From: Pseudokordiimonas caeni
Lineage (GTDB): Bacteria; Pseudomonadota; Alphaproteobacteria; Sphingomonadales; Kordiimonadaceae
DNA length: 64,000 bases
Direction: 5' to 3'
NCBI RefSeq assembly: GCF_026719705.1
Contig: NZ_JAPPRR010000001.1
Coordinates: 310,001-374,000 of the forward strand
Under the pieces are notes generated by a model. It searched no databases, was not told the origin of the DNA, and was given only the letters and a program-made list of their open reading frames with translations. The translations under genes and the position numbers were made by a program. Below, piece after piece: positions 1 through 7,607 of the stretch (position 1 is its first letter; every line of letters starts with the position of its first letter).

Positions 1-91
1 TGATGACCACGCGCTTGCCGGCGAGATCGGGGTAAACGGCGGTGCGGACGGCACTTTCTACATGCTTGTTCAAGGCCTCAGTCTCCGACAT
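1..91 (-). CDS. SDR-family sugar dehydrogenase, N-terminus only (cut by window edge)
   Basis: Reading leftward from an ATG at 91, 30 codons run off the window edge. The product starts [10 protein letters not shown] and ends in YPDLAGKRVVI, the beta-1 strand just before the glycine-rich NAD(P) loop of short-chain dehydrogenases. The phrase resembles the start of Caulobacter-type xylose dehydrogenases (from memory, YPSLKGKRVVI). The start overlaps the last 14 bases of the upstream aldehyde dehydrogenase gene, so the two are probably translationally coupled. Next to an alpha-ketoglutaric semialdehyde dehydrogenase and an FAH-family dehydratase, the likely job is oxidation of D-xylose or L-arabinose to the lactone, the first step of the Weimberg route. 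The NAD motif and catalytic Tyr/Lys lie outside the window, so the assignment is inference. Confidence 0.65.
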   Translation of the reverse strand, partial: MSETEALNKHVESAVRTAVYPDLAGKRVVI

Positions 92-1508
92 AGCAGGTCT
101 TGACCTGCGTATAGAATTCGACCGCTGCGAAGCCTTGTTCGCGGGGGCCGTAGCTCGATTTGCGGGTGCCGCCGAACGGGACGTGATAGTCCACGCCAGC
201 GGTCGGCAGGTTGATCATCACCATCCCGGCGCGCACGTTGCGGCGGAAATGGCGGGCATGTTTCAGCGAACTGGTCACGATGCCGGCCGAGAGCCCGAAC
301 TGGCCGCGGTTGGCAAGCGCCAAGGCTTCCTCGTAGTCCTTCACGCGCACGGTGGAGACGACCGGGCCGAAGACCTCCTCGTTGTTGATGCGCATCTCGG
401 GGCTGGTGTCAGCGATCAGCGCCGGGCTCATATAATAGCCGGGTGTGGCCAGCTTCAGCGCCTCGCCGCCGGTGACAAGCCGCCCGCCATCCTTGGTGGC
501 GATATCCACATATTTCAGATTCTGCTGGAACTGCGCCTCGCTGGAGGCCGGCCCCACCTGCGTGGAGGCATCGAGGGCCGCACCCACTTTCAGTGCCTTG
601 GCGCGTTCGGCGAGGGCCGCGACAAACTTGTCGTGGATGCTGTCTTCCACAATCACGCGGGACGAAGCCGTGCAGCGCTGGCCGGTCTGGAAGAAGCCGC
701 CATCAAGCGCGATGGCAACTGCGCGGTCGAGGTCGGCGTCGCCCATCACGACAAGCGGGTTCTTGCCGCCCATCTCAAGCTGCACGCGGGCCTGCCGGGC
801 CACAGCACCGGCCGCCACCTTGGCGCCCACGCCTTGCGAGCCTGTGAAGCTGATCGCATCCACATCGGGGTGATCGACAATCGCCTGGCCGACCTCACCG
901 CGCCCGAGGACGACGTTGAACACACCGGCGGGTGCGCCGCATTCCTGAATGATGTTGGCGAGCGCGCAGGCGGTCGCCGGGGTCACGTTCGCGGGCTTCA
1001 GCACTACGGTGTTGCCGAAGGCGAGGGCTGGTGCGGCCTTCCATGCCGGGATGGCAATCGGGAAGTTCCAGGGGGTGATCAGGCCATAGACGCCGACCGC
1101 TTCACGGTGCGTGGAAACATCAAGGCCGGGGCGGGTGGATTCAAGCGTCAGGCCGTGACGGCGGAGCGCCTCGCCCGCGAAATATTTGAAAATGCGAGCG
1201 GCCCGCATCACTTCGCCGGTCGCCTCGGCGCGGGTCTTGCCTTCCTCACGGGCGAGCAGTTCGCCAAGCTCGCCAGCACGGGCCATCAGTGTGGCACCGA
1301 CCTTGTCGAGAAGGTCCGAGCGCACTTCCGGCGAGGCCATCGACCATGCCGGGAAAGCGGCACGGGCCGCAGCGACAGCGGCGTCCACCTCGGCCTTGCC
1401 GCCGACCGGGAAGGTGGCGACCACGTCGTTCGTGTCGGAAGGATTGAGGCTTTCAAGCGGCGCGTCTGCGGCGACCGCCTTGCCATTGATCAGGTGATTG
1501 AGTTTCAT
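78..1508 (-). CDS. NAD(P)-dependent aldehyde dehydrogenase, probably alpha-ketoglutaric semialdehyde dehydrogenase
   Basis: A 476-residue member of the aldehyde dehydrogenase superfamily, full length for the family. Visible marks are the [10 protein letters not shown] segment, the FTGSQGVG nucleotide-binding turn, the general base Glu245 in LEMGGKN and the catalytic Cys279 in GQRCTASS. The start at 1508 ([10 protein letters not shown]) was chosen because the 53 codons upstream are low-complexity read-through. The family oxidises 2,5-dioxopentanoate (alpha-ketoglutaric semialdehyde) to 2-oxoglutarate, the last step of oxidative pentose or uronate breakdown. Its neighbour at 1531-2676 belongs to the FAH family that makes this substrate, and a sugar-dehydrogenase-like SDR follows, so the trio forms a Weimberg-type operon. 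It acts in the cytoplasm. Exact substrate among semialdehydes is inferred from context. Confidence 0.85.
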   Translation of the reverse strand: MKLNHLINGKAVAADAPLESLNPSDTNDVVATFPVGGKAEVDAAVAAARAAFPAWSMASPEVRSDLLDKVGATLMARAGELGELLAREEGKTRAEATGEVMRAARIFKYFAGEALRRHGLTLESTRPGLDVSTHREAVGVYGLITPWNFPIAIPAWKAAPALAFGNTVVLKPANVTPATACALANIIQECGAPAGVFNVVLGRGEVGQAIVDHPDVDAISFTGSQGVGAKVAAGAVARQARVQLEMGGKNPLVVMGDADLDRAVAIALDGGFFQTGQRCTASSRVIVEDSIHDKFVAALAERAKALKVGAALDASTQVGPASSEAQFQQNLKYVDIATKDGGRLVTGGEALKLATPGYYMSPALIADTSPEMRINNEEVFGPVVSTVRVKDYEEALALANRGQFGLSAGIVTSSLKHARHFRRNVRAGMVMINLPTAGVDYHVPFGGTRKSSYGPREQGFAAVEFYTQVKTCYVGD

Positions 1509-1530
1509 GGTCTTGTCCTGTCCATCAGGT

Positions 1531-2676
1531 CTAGAGCAAGCCGCGTTTCGCGAGATTGCCCATGAGGTCGCGGATGCCGAAGGTCCAGGCCGGGGCTGCC
1601 TTCGACGTGGTGACGCGGTTGACAAGGCTGCCGAGCCGCGCCGATGAAATGGTGACGATATCGCCAACCTTGTGGGTGAAGCCCCGCCCTGGCTCGTCGC
1701 GGTCCTGTACCGGCGCGAAAAGGGTGCCTAGGAAAAGGGCATAGCCATCGGGGTAATGATGTTCGCTCATTGCCTGCGCGGCAAGATCGGTCGGATCCCG
1801 GCTGATTTTGGACATGTTGCTGGTGCCTTTGAGCGAATAGCCCTCCGGCCCGAGTATATCAAGATCGACGGTGGCGCTGCGCACGTCGTCCATCGTGAAG
1901 CTGGCGTCGAACACGCGGATGAAAGGCCCCAGCGCGCAGGAGGCGTTATTGTCCTTCGCCTTGCCGAGGAGGAGGGCAGACCGGCCCTCGAAATCGCGCA
2001 GGTTCACGTCGTTGCCGAGCATGGCGCCAAGCGGTTTGCCCTTGCTGTTCATCACAAGGACGATTTCGGGCTCGGGATTATTCCAAGTGGAATCGGACCG
2101 GATGCCGATATCGGCGCCCCAGCCAACGGTCGACAGCACCGGTGACTTGGTGAAAATCTCGGCGTCAGGGCCGATGGCGACCTCAAGATACTGGGACCAC
2201 ATGCCGTCTTCGATAAGCGCGGCCTTGAGGGCTGCTGCCTGTTCGGACCCCGGCTTCACCGACTGGATGCCGGAGCCGACCTTGTCCTCGAGCGCGGCGC
2301 GGATCGAGGCTGCTTTCGCATAATCGCCGCGCGCCCGTTCCTCGATCACCCGTTCGACAGCGGACACAGCGAAAGTCACGCCCGCCGCCTTTACGCATTG
2401 CAGGTCAACAGGCGAAAGAAGCCGTTTTTTTGCATCAGGTGCGGCAGAAAGGCCAAGCGCGGCGAGATCGCCAAGCGGGCGACCGGCAGCTGCGTCAAAC
2501 GCGGCTTTTTCAAGGAGGTCGGCAACCGTGGCGGCCACCGGTGTCATGTCGTGGAGGAGGCCACCCGACAGAAGCACCGGGGTAGGGCCTTCGCCCGTGT
2601 CGATGCGGCCAACAAATGTGCCATTCCGCCAGTCCGCAGGCAAAGCCAGGGACGGATCGAAGTCAGTAGAAAACAT
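1531..2676 (-). CDS. Fumarylacetoacetate hydrolase family protein, probable 2-keto-3-deoxy-pentonate dehydratase
   Basis: A 381-residue cytoplasmic protein. The C-terminal two thirds carry the FAH fold marks, including NPEPEIVLVMNSKG and GNDVNLRDFEG with acidic metal ligands. Length and position fit the XylX/AraD-type enzymes that dehydrate 2-keto-3-deoxy-D-xylonate or L-arabinonate to alpha-ketoglutaric semialdehyde, the substrate of the next gene 22 bp downstream. The start at 2676 (MFSTDFDPSL) was chosen over an in-frame start at 2826 because GGAGGGG precedes it and the extension runs through an operator-containing region. A LacI-type operator sits 30 bp upstream of the ATG, so sugar-responsive repression is likely. 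The pentose (xylose versus arabinose) cannot be told from sequence. Other FAH-family hydrolases are possible, but the operon makes the dehydratase much more likely. Confidence 0.8.
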   Translation of the reverse strand: MFSTDFDPSLALPADWRNGTFVGRIDTGEGPTPVLLSGGLLHDMTPVAATVADLLEKAAFDAAAGRPLGDLAALGLSAAPDAKKRLLSPVDLQCVKAAGVTFAVSAVERVIEERARGDYAKAASIRAALEDKVGSGIQSVKPGSEQAAALKAALIEDGMWSQYLEVAIGPDAEIFTKSPVLSTVGWGADIGIRSDSTWNNPEPEIVLVMNSKGKPLGAMLGNDVNLRDFEGRSALLLGKAKDNNASCALGPFIRVFDASFTMDDVRSATVDLDILGPEGYSLKGTSNMSKISRDPTDLAAQAMSEHHYPDGYALFLGTLFAPVQDRDEPGRGFTHKVGDIVTISSARLGSLVNRVTTSKAAPAWTFGIRDLMGNLAKRGLL

Positions 2677-2705
2677 GTAGGAAGCCCCTCCCAAGGCTTG
2701 CTTTC

Positions 2706-2719
2706 TGATAGCGCTACCA
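2706..2719. promoter_or_regulatory. LacI-type operator in front of the pentose operon
   Basis: On the minus strand the site reads TGGTAGCGCTATCA, a 14-bp imperfect palindrome around a central CG, typical of LacI-family regulators. It lies 30 bp upstream of the FAH-family start. Two related sites occur at 2841-2854 and 2864-2877 in the same intergenic region. No cognate regulator gene lies in this window next to it. Confidence 0.65.
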
Positions 2720-2840
2720 TCGGCATCTGGGCCGTCGTTGTCAAGCCTCTTGACGGGGCCTTCTGGATGCAGCCGCGCAGCAGGGCGGGATTGTGCCGTT
2801 TCCAAACATTCGGACAGATTTTTCACGATTTCCGTTGAAA

Positions 2841-2877
2841 TGGTAGCGCTAACGCATAATATGTGGAAACGCTACCA
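2841..2877. promoter_or_regulatory. Two LacI-type operators upstream of the first GH3 gene
   Basis: TGGTAGCGCTAACG (2841-2854) and TGGAAACGCTACCA (2864-2877) are 23 bp apart centre to centre, about two helical turns. A further half site TGGTAG follows at 2888. They differ from the TGACAGCGCTRTCA sites of the glucan locus at positions 3-4, so a different LacI protein is likely. They sit 47-83 bp before the GH3 start and share the divergent region with the pentose operon. The 247-bp gap 2677-2923 holds nothing else I recognise. Confidence 0.6.
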
Positions 2878-2923
2878 TCTGAGGGGATGGTAGAATTATA
2901 TTTTGAATACAAGGGGATAGGGG

Positions 2924-5470
2924 ATGAAGCGTTTAATCGCACTCGGCGATTCTGTTGCGGTTTTCGCGCTGGTGGTGGCAGGCGCAGGCCTTCTGGCGGC
3001 TTGTTCGGACCAGAAAACTGCCGCGCCGGAGGAGGCCAAGGCGCCGGAATCCGCTGAGTCCTCCGCGCCTACCGCCATCCCAACAGAATCCCCTGTCAAC
3101 CCGGCTGTCTGGCCTGAAGCACGCAGCAAGGGGCTCATTGACGCGGCAACGGAAACCCGCATCACCGAGCTGATGGCGACCATGAGTCTTGAGGAAAAGG
3201 TTGGCCAGCTCATCCAGGGTGATCTGTCAACCATCCGGCCGGAAGACCTGCGCGAGGTCCCAGTGGGCAGTATCCTCGCCGGCGGCAGCAGCGCGCCGCT
3301 TGGCTATCCCGACCGCGCGCCCGCCGAAGCGTGGGTTGAAACGGCGAAGGCCTTCCGCGCGGTGGCGATGGAAAGCCGCGAGGGCCACACGCCTATCCCG
3401 CTTCTCTTCGGGATCGATGCCGTGCATGGACACGGCAACGTGGTGGGGGCTGTGGTGTTCCCGCACAATGTGGGGCTCGGGGCGGCCAACGACCCTGACC
3501 TCGTGAAACGCATATCGGAGGTGACGGCCATCGAGGTGGCGGCAACCGGCATCAACTGGGCGTTCGCACCCACACTTGCCGTACCGCAGGATGACCGCTG
3601 GGGCAGGACATACGAAGGCTATTCGGAATCGCCTGACCTTGTTGCCTCCTACGCCGCCGCCGCTGTGGAAGGCTTGCAGGGCAAAGCGGGGAAAATCCGC
3701 ATTCAGGACGGTCATGTGGCAGGCTCGGCCAAGCATTTCCTCGGCGACGGCGGCACCGAAGGCGGGATCGACCAGGGGGACACCAAAGTCTCCGAAGCCG
3801 ATCTCGCCCGCATTCACGGGGCAGGCTATCCCCCGGCTATCGATGCCGGTGTGATGACAGTGATGGCCTCCTACAACAGCTGGTACGGCGTGAAGATGCA
3901 CGGCAACCGGTCGGTCCTGACCGATATCCTGAAAGGTCGCATGGGCTTTGACGGCTTCGTGGTCGGGGACTGGAACGGCCACGGCCAGATTCCGGGTTGT
4001 TTGCCCACCAATTGCCCGCATGCCTTCAATGCGGGGCTCGACATGGCAATGGCACCCGACAGCTGGCGGGAGCTTTATGCCAACACGCTGGCGCAGGTGA
4101 AGGATGGCACCATCCCGCTCGCCCGGGTCGAGGATGCCGTGCGGCGTATCCTGCGTGTCAAATTCCATCTGGGACTGTTCGACCCCGCCCGCCCGTTTGA
4201 AGGCCGTACCGATCTTGTCGGAAGTGCCGAGCACCGCGCCGTGGCGCGCGAGGCGGTGGCCAAATCGCTGGTACTCCTTAAAAACGAAGGTGGCGCGCTG
4301 CCGGTGAAGGCAGGTGCCAAGGTGCTGGTGGCTGGGGCCGCAGCCAACGACATGGGCCAGCAGACGGGCGGCTGGACGCTCAGCTGGCAGGGCGATGGCA
4401 ACAGCCGCGCCGACTTCCCGAACGGGCAGACGATCCTCGAAGGCCTGCAGGAAACGATGGCGGCTGGCGGCGGCAGCGCCACCTTCTCGGCTGATGGCAG
4501 CTTCACCGACAAGCCCGATGTGGCCATCGTGGTGTTCGGCGAACAACCCTATGCCGAAATGCGCGGCGACCTGCGCACGCTGGAGTTCGAGCCCGGCGAC
4601 AAGGCCTCGCTTGCCATCCTCAAGAAACTGAAGGCTGCAGGTGTGCCGGTCGTTTCCGTATTCCTTTCCGGCCGGCCCATGTGGGTGAACCCGGAACTGA
4701 ATGCGTCCGACGCTTTTGTCGCGGCATGGCTGCCGGGCAGCGAGGGCGGCGGCGTGGCCGACGTGCTGATTGGCGACAAGAACGGCAAGGTGCGCGCCGA
4801 TTTTTCGGGCAAGCTTTCCTACAGCTGGCCGAAACGCGCCGACCAGTTCACCCTGAATGTGGGGCAGGAAGACTATGACCCGCTTTTCGCTTTCGGCTAC
4901 GGCCTGGAGATGGGGGAGGCGAGCAACTTGCCGGTGCTATCGGAAGAGCCCGGCATCGATGCCAGCGATTTCAACCGTACCCTCTTCTTCGCCCGCGGGG
5001 CTTTCGTGAAGCCTTACGTGGCAAGCTACGGCGAGGGCATCGCTCATGCACCGGTCGATTCCGCCAACATGCAGGAAGGGGCTGTAGAACTGGAATGGGG
5101 TGGCGCAGCCGCCACCTTTGCCATCACCGGCCCCGAGATGGAAATGAGCCGCGAAACCAACGCGGACATGTCGCTTGCCATCACCTTCCGCGTGGATGCG
5201 GCACCCGAAGGCAGTGTCAGTATCGCGATGCCTGCAGCCCTTGGGGATGCAGGGCTTGATGCCAAGCCGCTTTTCTCTGCAAATGTTGGCGAATGGCGGA
5301 CGGCGAAGCTGTCGCTCAGTTGTTTTGCCCGCGCCAATCCGGGCATGCAGCAGGTGGCGTCGCCCCTTGTTGTCACCGCGAGTGGGCCATTCGGTATCAG
5401 CATTTCGGATGCACGGATCGTGACCGATCCTGAAGGCCGGGTCTGTCCCGATGGCAGCGCGGTCGACTGA
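2924..5470 (+). CDS. Glycoside hydrolase family 3 exo-beta-glucosidase, lipoprotein
   Basis: An 848-residue GH3 enzyme of the ExoP / 1,4-beta-D-glucan glucohydrolase type. A lipobox LLAAC puts the lipidated Cys at residue 27, followed by Ser, so outer-membrane anchoring is expected. The N-terminal TIM-barrel domain carries the nucleophile Asp349 in GFVVGDWNGHGQ, the second alpha/beta sandwich includes KSLVLLKNEG and FGEQPYAE, and the last 180 or so residues are an ExoP-type beta-sandwich. It removes terminal glucose from beta-glucans or their oligosaccharides. It is close to the GH3 at 28790-31327 over the whole length, but that copy has a cleavable signal peptide instead of a lipobox. The upstream operators are of a different type, so the two paralogues are probably controlled separately. 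Linkage preference (1,3 versus 1,4) cannot be read from sequence. Confidence 0.92.
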   Translation: MKRLIALGDSVAVFALVVAGAGLLAACSDQKTAAPEEAKAPESAESSAPTAIPTESPVNPAVWPEARSKGLIDAATETRITELMATMSLEEKVGQLIQGDLSTIRPEDLREVPVGSILAGGSSAPLGYPDRAPAEAWVETAKAFRAVAMESREGHTPIPLLFGIDAVHGHGNVVGAVVFPHNVGLGAANDPDLVKRISEVTAIEVAATGINWAFAPTLAVPQDDRWGRTYEGYSESPDLVASYAAAAVEGLQGKAGKIRIQDGHVAGSAKHFLGDGGTEGGIDQGDTKVSEADLARIHGAGYPPAIDAGVMTVMASYNSWYGVKMHGNRSVLTDILKGRMGFDGFVVGDWNGHGQIPGCLPTNCPHAFNAGLDMAMAPDSWRELYANTLAQVKDGTIPLARVEDAVRRILRVKFHLGLFDPARPFEGRTDLVGSAEHRAVAREAVAKSLVLLKNEGGALPVKAGAKVLVAGAAANDMGQQTGGWTLSWQGDGNSRADFPNGQTILEGLQETMAAGGGSATFSADGSFTDKPDVAIVVFGEQPYAEMRGDLRTLEFEPGDKASLAILKKLKAAGVPVVSVFLSGRPMWVNPELNASDAFVAAWLPGSEGGGVADVLIGDKNGKVRADFSGKLSYSWPKRADQFTLNVGQEDYDPLFAFGYGLEMGEASNLPVLSEEPGIDASDFNRTLFFARGAFVKPYVASYGEGIAHAPVDSANMQEGAVELEWGGAAATFAITGPEMEMSRETNADMSLAITFRVDAAPEGSVSIAMPAALGDAGLDAKPLFSANVGEWRTAKLSLSCFARANPGMQQVASPLVVTASGPFGISISDARIVTDPEGRVCPDGSAVD

Positions 5471-5555
5471 GAGGCCCGCCACCCTGAAATGACTTGAAGC
5501 CCGGCTGCCTTGCCGCCAAAGTCCCGGATGTAGAACAAACGTTTGGGGCAGGGCC

Positions 5556-6722
5556 ATGCAGAGACGCGACTTTCTGAAAACGCTGGCGGGGTCGACAGCC
5601 GCACTTTGGGTGCTGAAGGCGAGCGGCGCTGCCGCTTTTGCGGCTGATGCCGCGTGGCCGGGCTATGACAAGGCGTTTGTCATCAATAATCTTGGCGGGC
5701 TTGGTGATCCCAACCTGCGGCTGAAAGACTACGAGGCCGAAGGGATCGACAAGAAGACTTTTGTCGTATCCCCGCGCATTCTGGCCGACCTCAAGGCGTC
5801 GGGCATGACGGCGGTCAACCATACAATCGGCCATGTGATGGGGCCGGGCGATCCGTTTGAAATCACGGTTGCCGATATCGCCTTCTGGAACCAGGTCGTG
5901 CGCCACAATGCGGATGCGCTGACGCTTGTGCGGTCCGTCGCCGATATCAAGGAAGCGAAACGCACCGGCCGCTGCGGCATCATCCTCGGCTTCCAGAACA
6001 CCACGATGCTGGGCGACAAGGCGGAACGGGTGGATACGTTCGCCGGGCTTGGTGTGAAGGTCATTCAGTTAACCTATAACGATCGCAACCGCGTGGGGGA
6101 CGGCTCGATGGTTGCCGAGAATCGGGGCCTGACCGCCTTCGGGCGCGAGGTGGTGGAACGGCTGAACCATGCCCGCGTGCTCGTTGACCTCAGCCATTCG
6201 GGCGAGCAGACCTGCCTTGACGCCGTGAAGGCCAGCAAGCGGCCCATCTGGATTTCCCACACTGGTTGCCGGGCGCTTGCCGATACGCCGCGCAACAAGA
6301 CGGACGCCGAACTCCGCGCCGTTGCAGAGAAAGGCGGGATGGTCGGCATCTATTTCATGCCGTTCCTTAGGGATGACAGCTTCGCCATGGCAGAAGACGC
6401 CGTGCGCCATATCGAGCATGCCATCGATATCTGCGGCGAAGATCATGTGGGCCTCGGCACCGACGGTGGCACCACGGCGGTTGATGATGTCGAGGCCTTC
6501 CGCGCCGTCATCGCCCGTGAGATCGAGGAACGCCGCAAGGCAGGTATTTCGGCAAAGGGGGAAAAGCCCGGTGTTGTCACCTTCCTGCCGGACATGCAGG
6601 GGCCGGATCAGTTCCGCACGCTGGCGGCCATGCTGGCAAAACGCGGGCATTCTGCCGGCCGGATCGAAAAGATACTGGGCCTCAACAGCCTTGCCTTCAT
6701 GCGCGAGATCTGGGGCGCGTGA
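5556..6722 (+). CDS. Tat-exported M19 (membrane dipeptidase) family protein with altered metal site
   Basis: A 388-residue protein with a twin-arginine signal (MQRRDFLKTLAG, hydrophobic stretch to AFAADA). The body is the peptidase M19 barrel: VDLSHSG and WISHTGC carry the two late His ligands, and GLGTDGG the conserved Asp. However, the early His-x-Asp metal motif is replaced by INNLGGLGDPN, and the bridging Glu found in GVEGG-type loops is Gln in GFQNTTM. A standard binuclear zinc site is therefore unlikely, and activity may be mono-metal or different from dipeptide hydrolysis. It follows the GH3 gene by 85 bp on the same strand and may be co-transcribed, although the functional link is unclear. 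Family membership is confident; activity is not. Confidence 0.82.
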   Translation: MQRRDFLKTLAGSTAALWVLKASGAAAFAADAAWPGYDKAFVINNLGGLGDPNLRLKDYEAEGIDKKTFVVSPRILADLKASGMTAVNHTIGHVMGPGDPFEITVADIAFWNQVVRHNADALTLVRSVADIKEAKRTGRCGIILGFQNTTMLGDKAERVDTFAGLGVKVIQLTYNDRNRVGDGSMVAENRGLTAFGREVVERLNHARVLVDLSHSGEQTCLDAVKASKRPIWISHTGCRALADTPRNKTDAELRAVAEKGGMVGIYFMPFLRDDSFAMAEDAVRHIEHAIDICGEDHVGLGTDGGTTAVDDVEAFRAVIAREIEERRKAGISAKGEKPGVVTFLPDMQGPDQFRTLAAMLAKRGHSAGRIEKILGLNSLAFMREIWGA

Positions 6723-6749
6723 CAGAAAGCCCGGATGAATCCAGGATAC

Positions 6750-7514
6750 TCAGGCCACCGCGTCGTAAATCAGCTTGAGGCCCGACAGGAACACGGCCGC
6801 ATAAATGATGCGGTAGAAAAGCGCGTGCGACACACGGGCATTCAGCCACATGCCAAGCTTGAAGCCGATGGGGACAAGCGGCGCCAGAACGGCGGCGGCA
6901 ACAGCAGCCTTCAGGGTCAGCTGCCCCGCCAGGATATAGGCGGGCAGCTTACCGGCATTCACCAGCGCGAAGAACCAGACACCCGTGGCGGCAAACACGC
7001 CGGGCGCCAGCTTCTTGGGCAGCAGGTAGGTGTGAAAGGGCGGCGAGCCCGCGTGGGCAATATAGCTGGTATAGCCGGCAACGGCGCCCCAGAAGTATCC
7101 GTCCTTCGAGGGGGCTTTGGGGCCGTTGTCAGCGGGTCCTGCCTGCTTCCTTGGCCACCAGCTGTACAAGCAGAAGGCAACGGCGATAACGCCCACCATC
7201 AGGCCCACCATGTCGGCGCTGACCATGCTGGCTGTCAGCCCGCCGATTATGATGCCGACTGCGGCACCGGGCAGCAGTTTCTTCAGATGGGCCCAATCAG
7301 CTTGGCCGCGCCAGGCGCGCACGCCGAAAAGATCCATGAACAGGAGAAGCGGCAGCATGATGGCGGCTGCCTCGGTCGGCGGTACGGCAAGCGACAGAAG
7401 CGGCACGGCCAACAGCGCAATCCCGCCGAACCCGCCTTTGGAGATGCCAGTGATAACCACCGCCGGGATGGCGGCAGCGTAAAACCAGGGGTCGGTCGGG
7501 ATCATCTCTAACAT
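6750..7514 (-). CDS. TauE/SafE family membrane permease
   Basis: A 254-residue, almost entirely hydrophobic protein with about eight transmembrane segments. The first contains the family phrase AVVITGISKGGFGG and the second half repeats a related pattern (GYTSYIAHAGSPP). The family moves sulfite, sulfoacetate, taurine-derived or other small organic anions across the inner membrane. GAGGAAAAGCG precedes the ATG at 7514. It is convergent with the M19 gene (27-bp gap) and follows the PAS kinase gene on the same strand at a distance of 93 bp. Nothing nearby fixes the substrate; the sulfide genes of the window are 40 kb away. Confidence 0.85.
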   Translation of the reverse strand: MLEMIPTDPWFYAAAIPAVVITGISKGGFGGIALLAVPLLSLAVPPTEAAAIMLPLLLFMDLFGVRAWRGQADWAHLKKLLPGAAVGIIIGGLTASMVSADMVGLMVGVIAVAFCLYSWWPRKQAGPADNGPKAPSKDGYFWGAVAGYTSYIAHAGSPPFHTYLLPKKLAPGVFAATGVWFFALVNAGKLPAYILAGQLTLKAAVAAAVLAPLVPIGFKLGMWLNARVSHALFYRIIYAAVFLSGLKLIYDAVA

Positions 7515-7607
7515 CGCTTTTCCTCAGTTGGCGCGGCCACCATAGCAGAGGAAAAGCGATTGTCGTGTCGCGAGTTTCGAAACGGCGTGTTGGCGGACTT
7601 CGGAAAT

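Noticed and set aside
42-1565. 507-codon plus-strand frame opposite the aldehyde dehydrogenase
   Set aside because: Antisense shadow; the minus strand encodes an intact enzyme with all catalytic residues.
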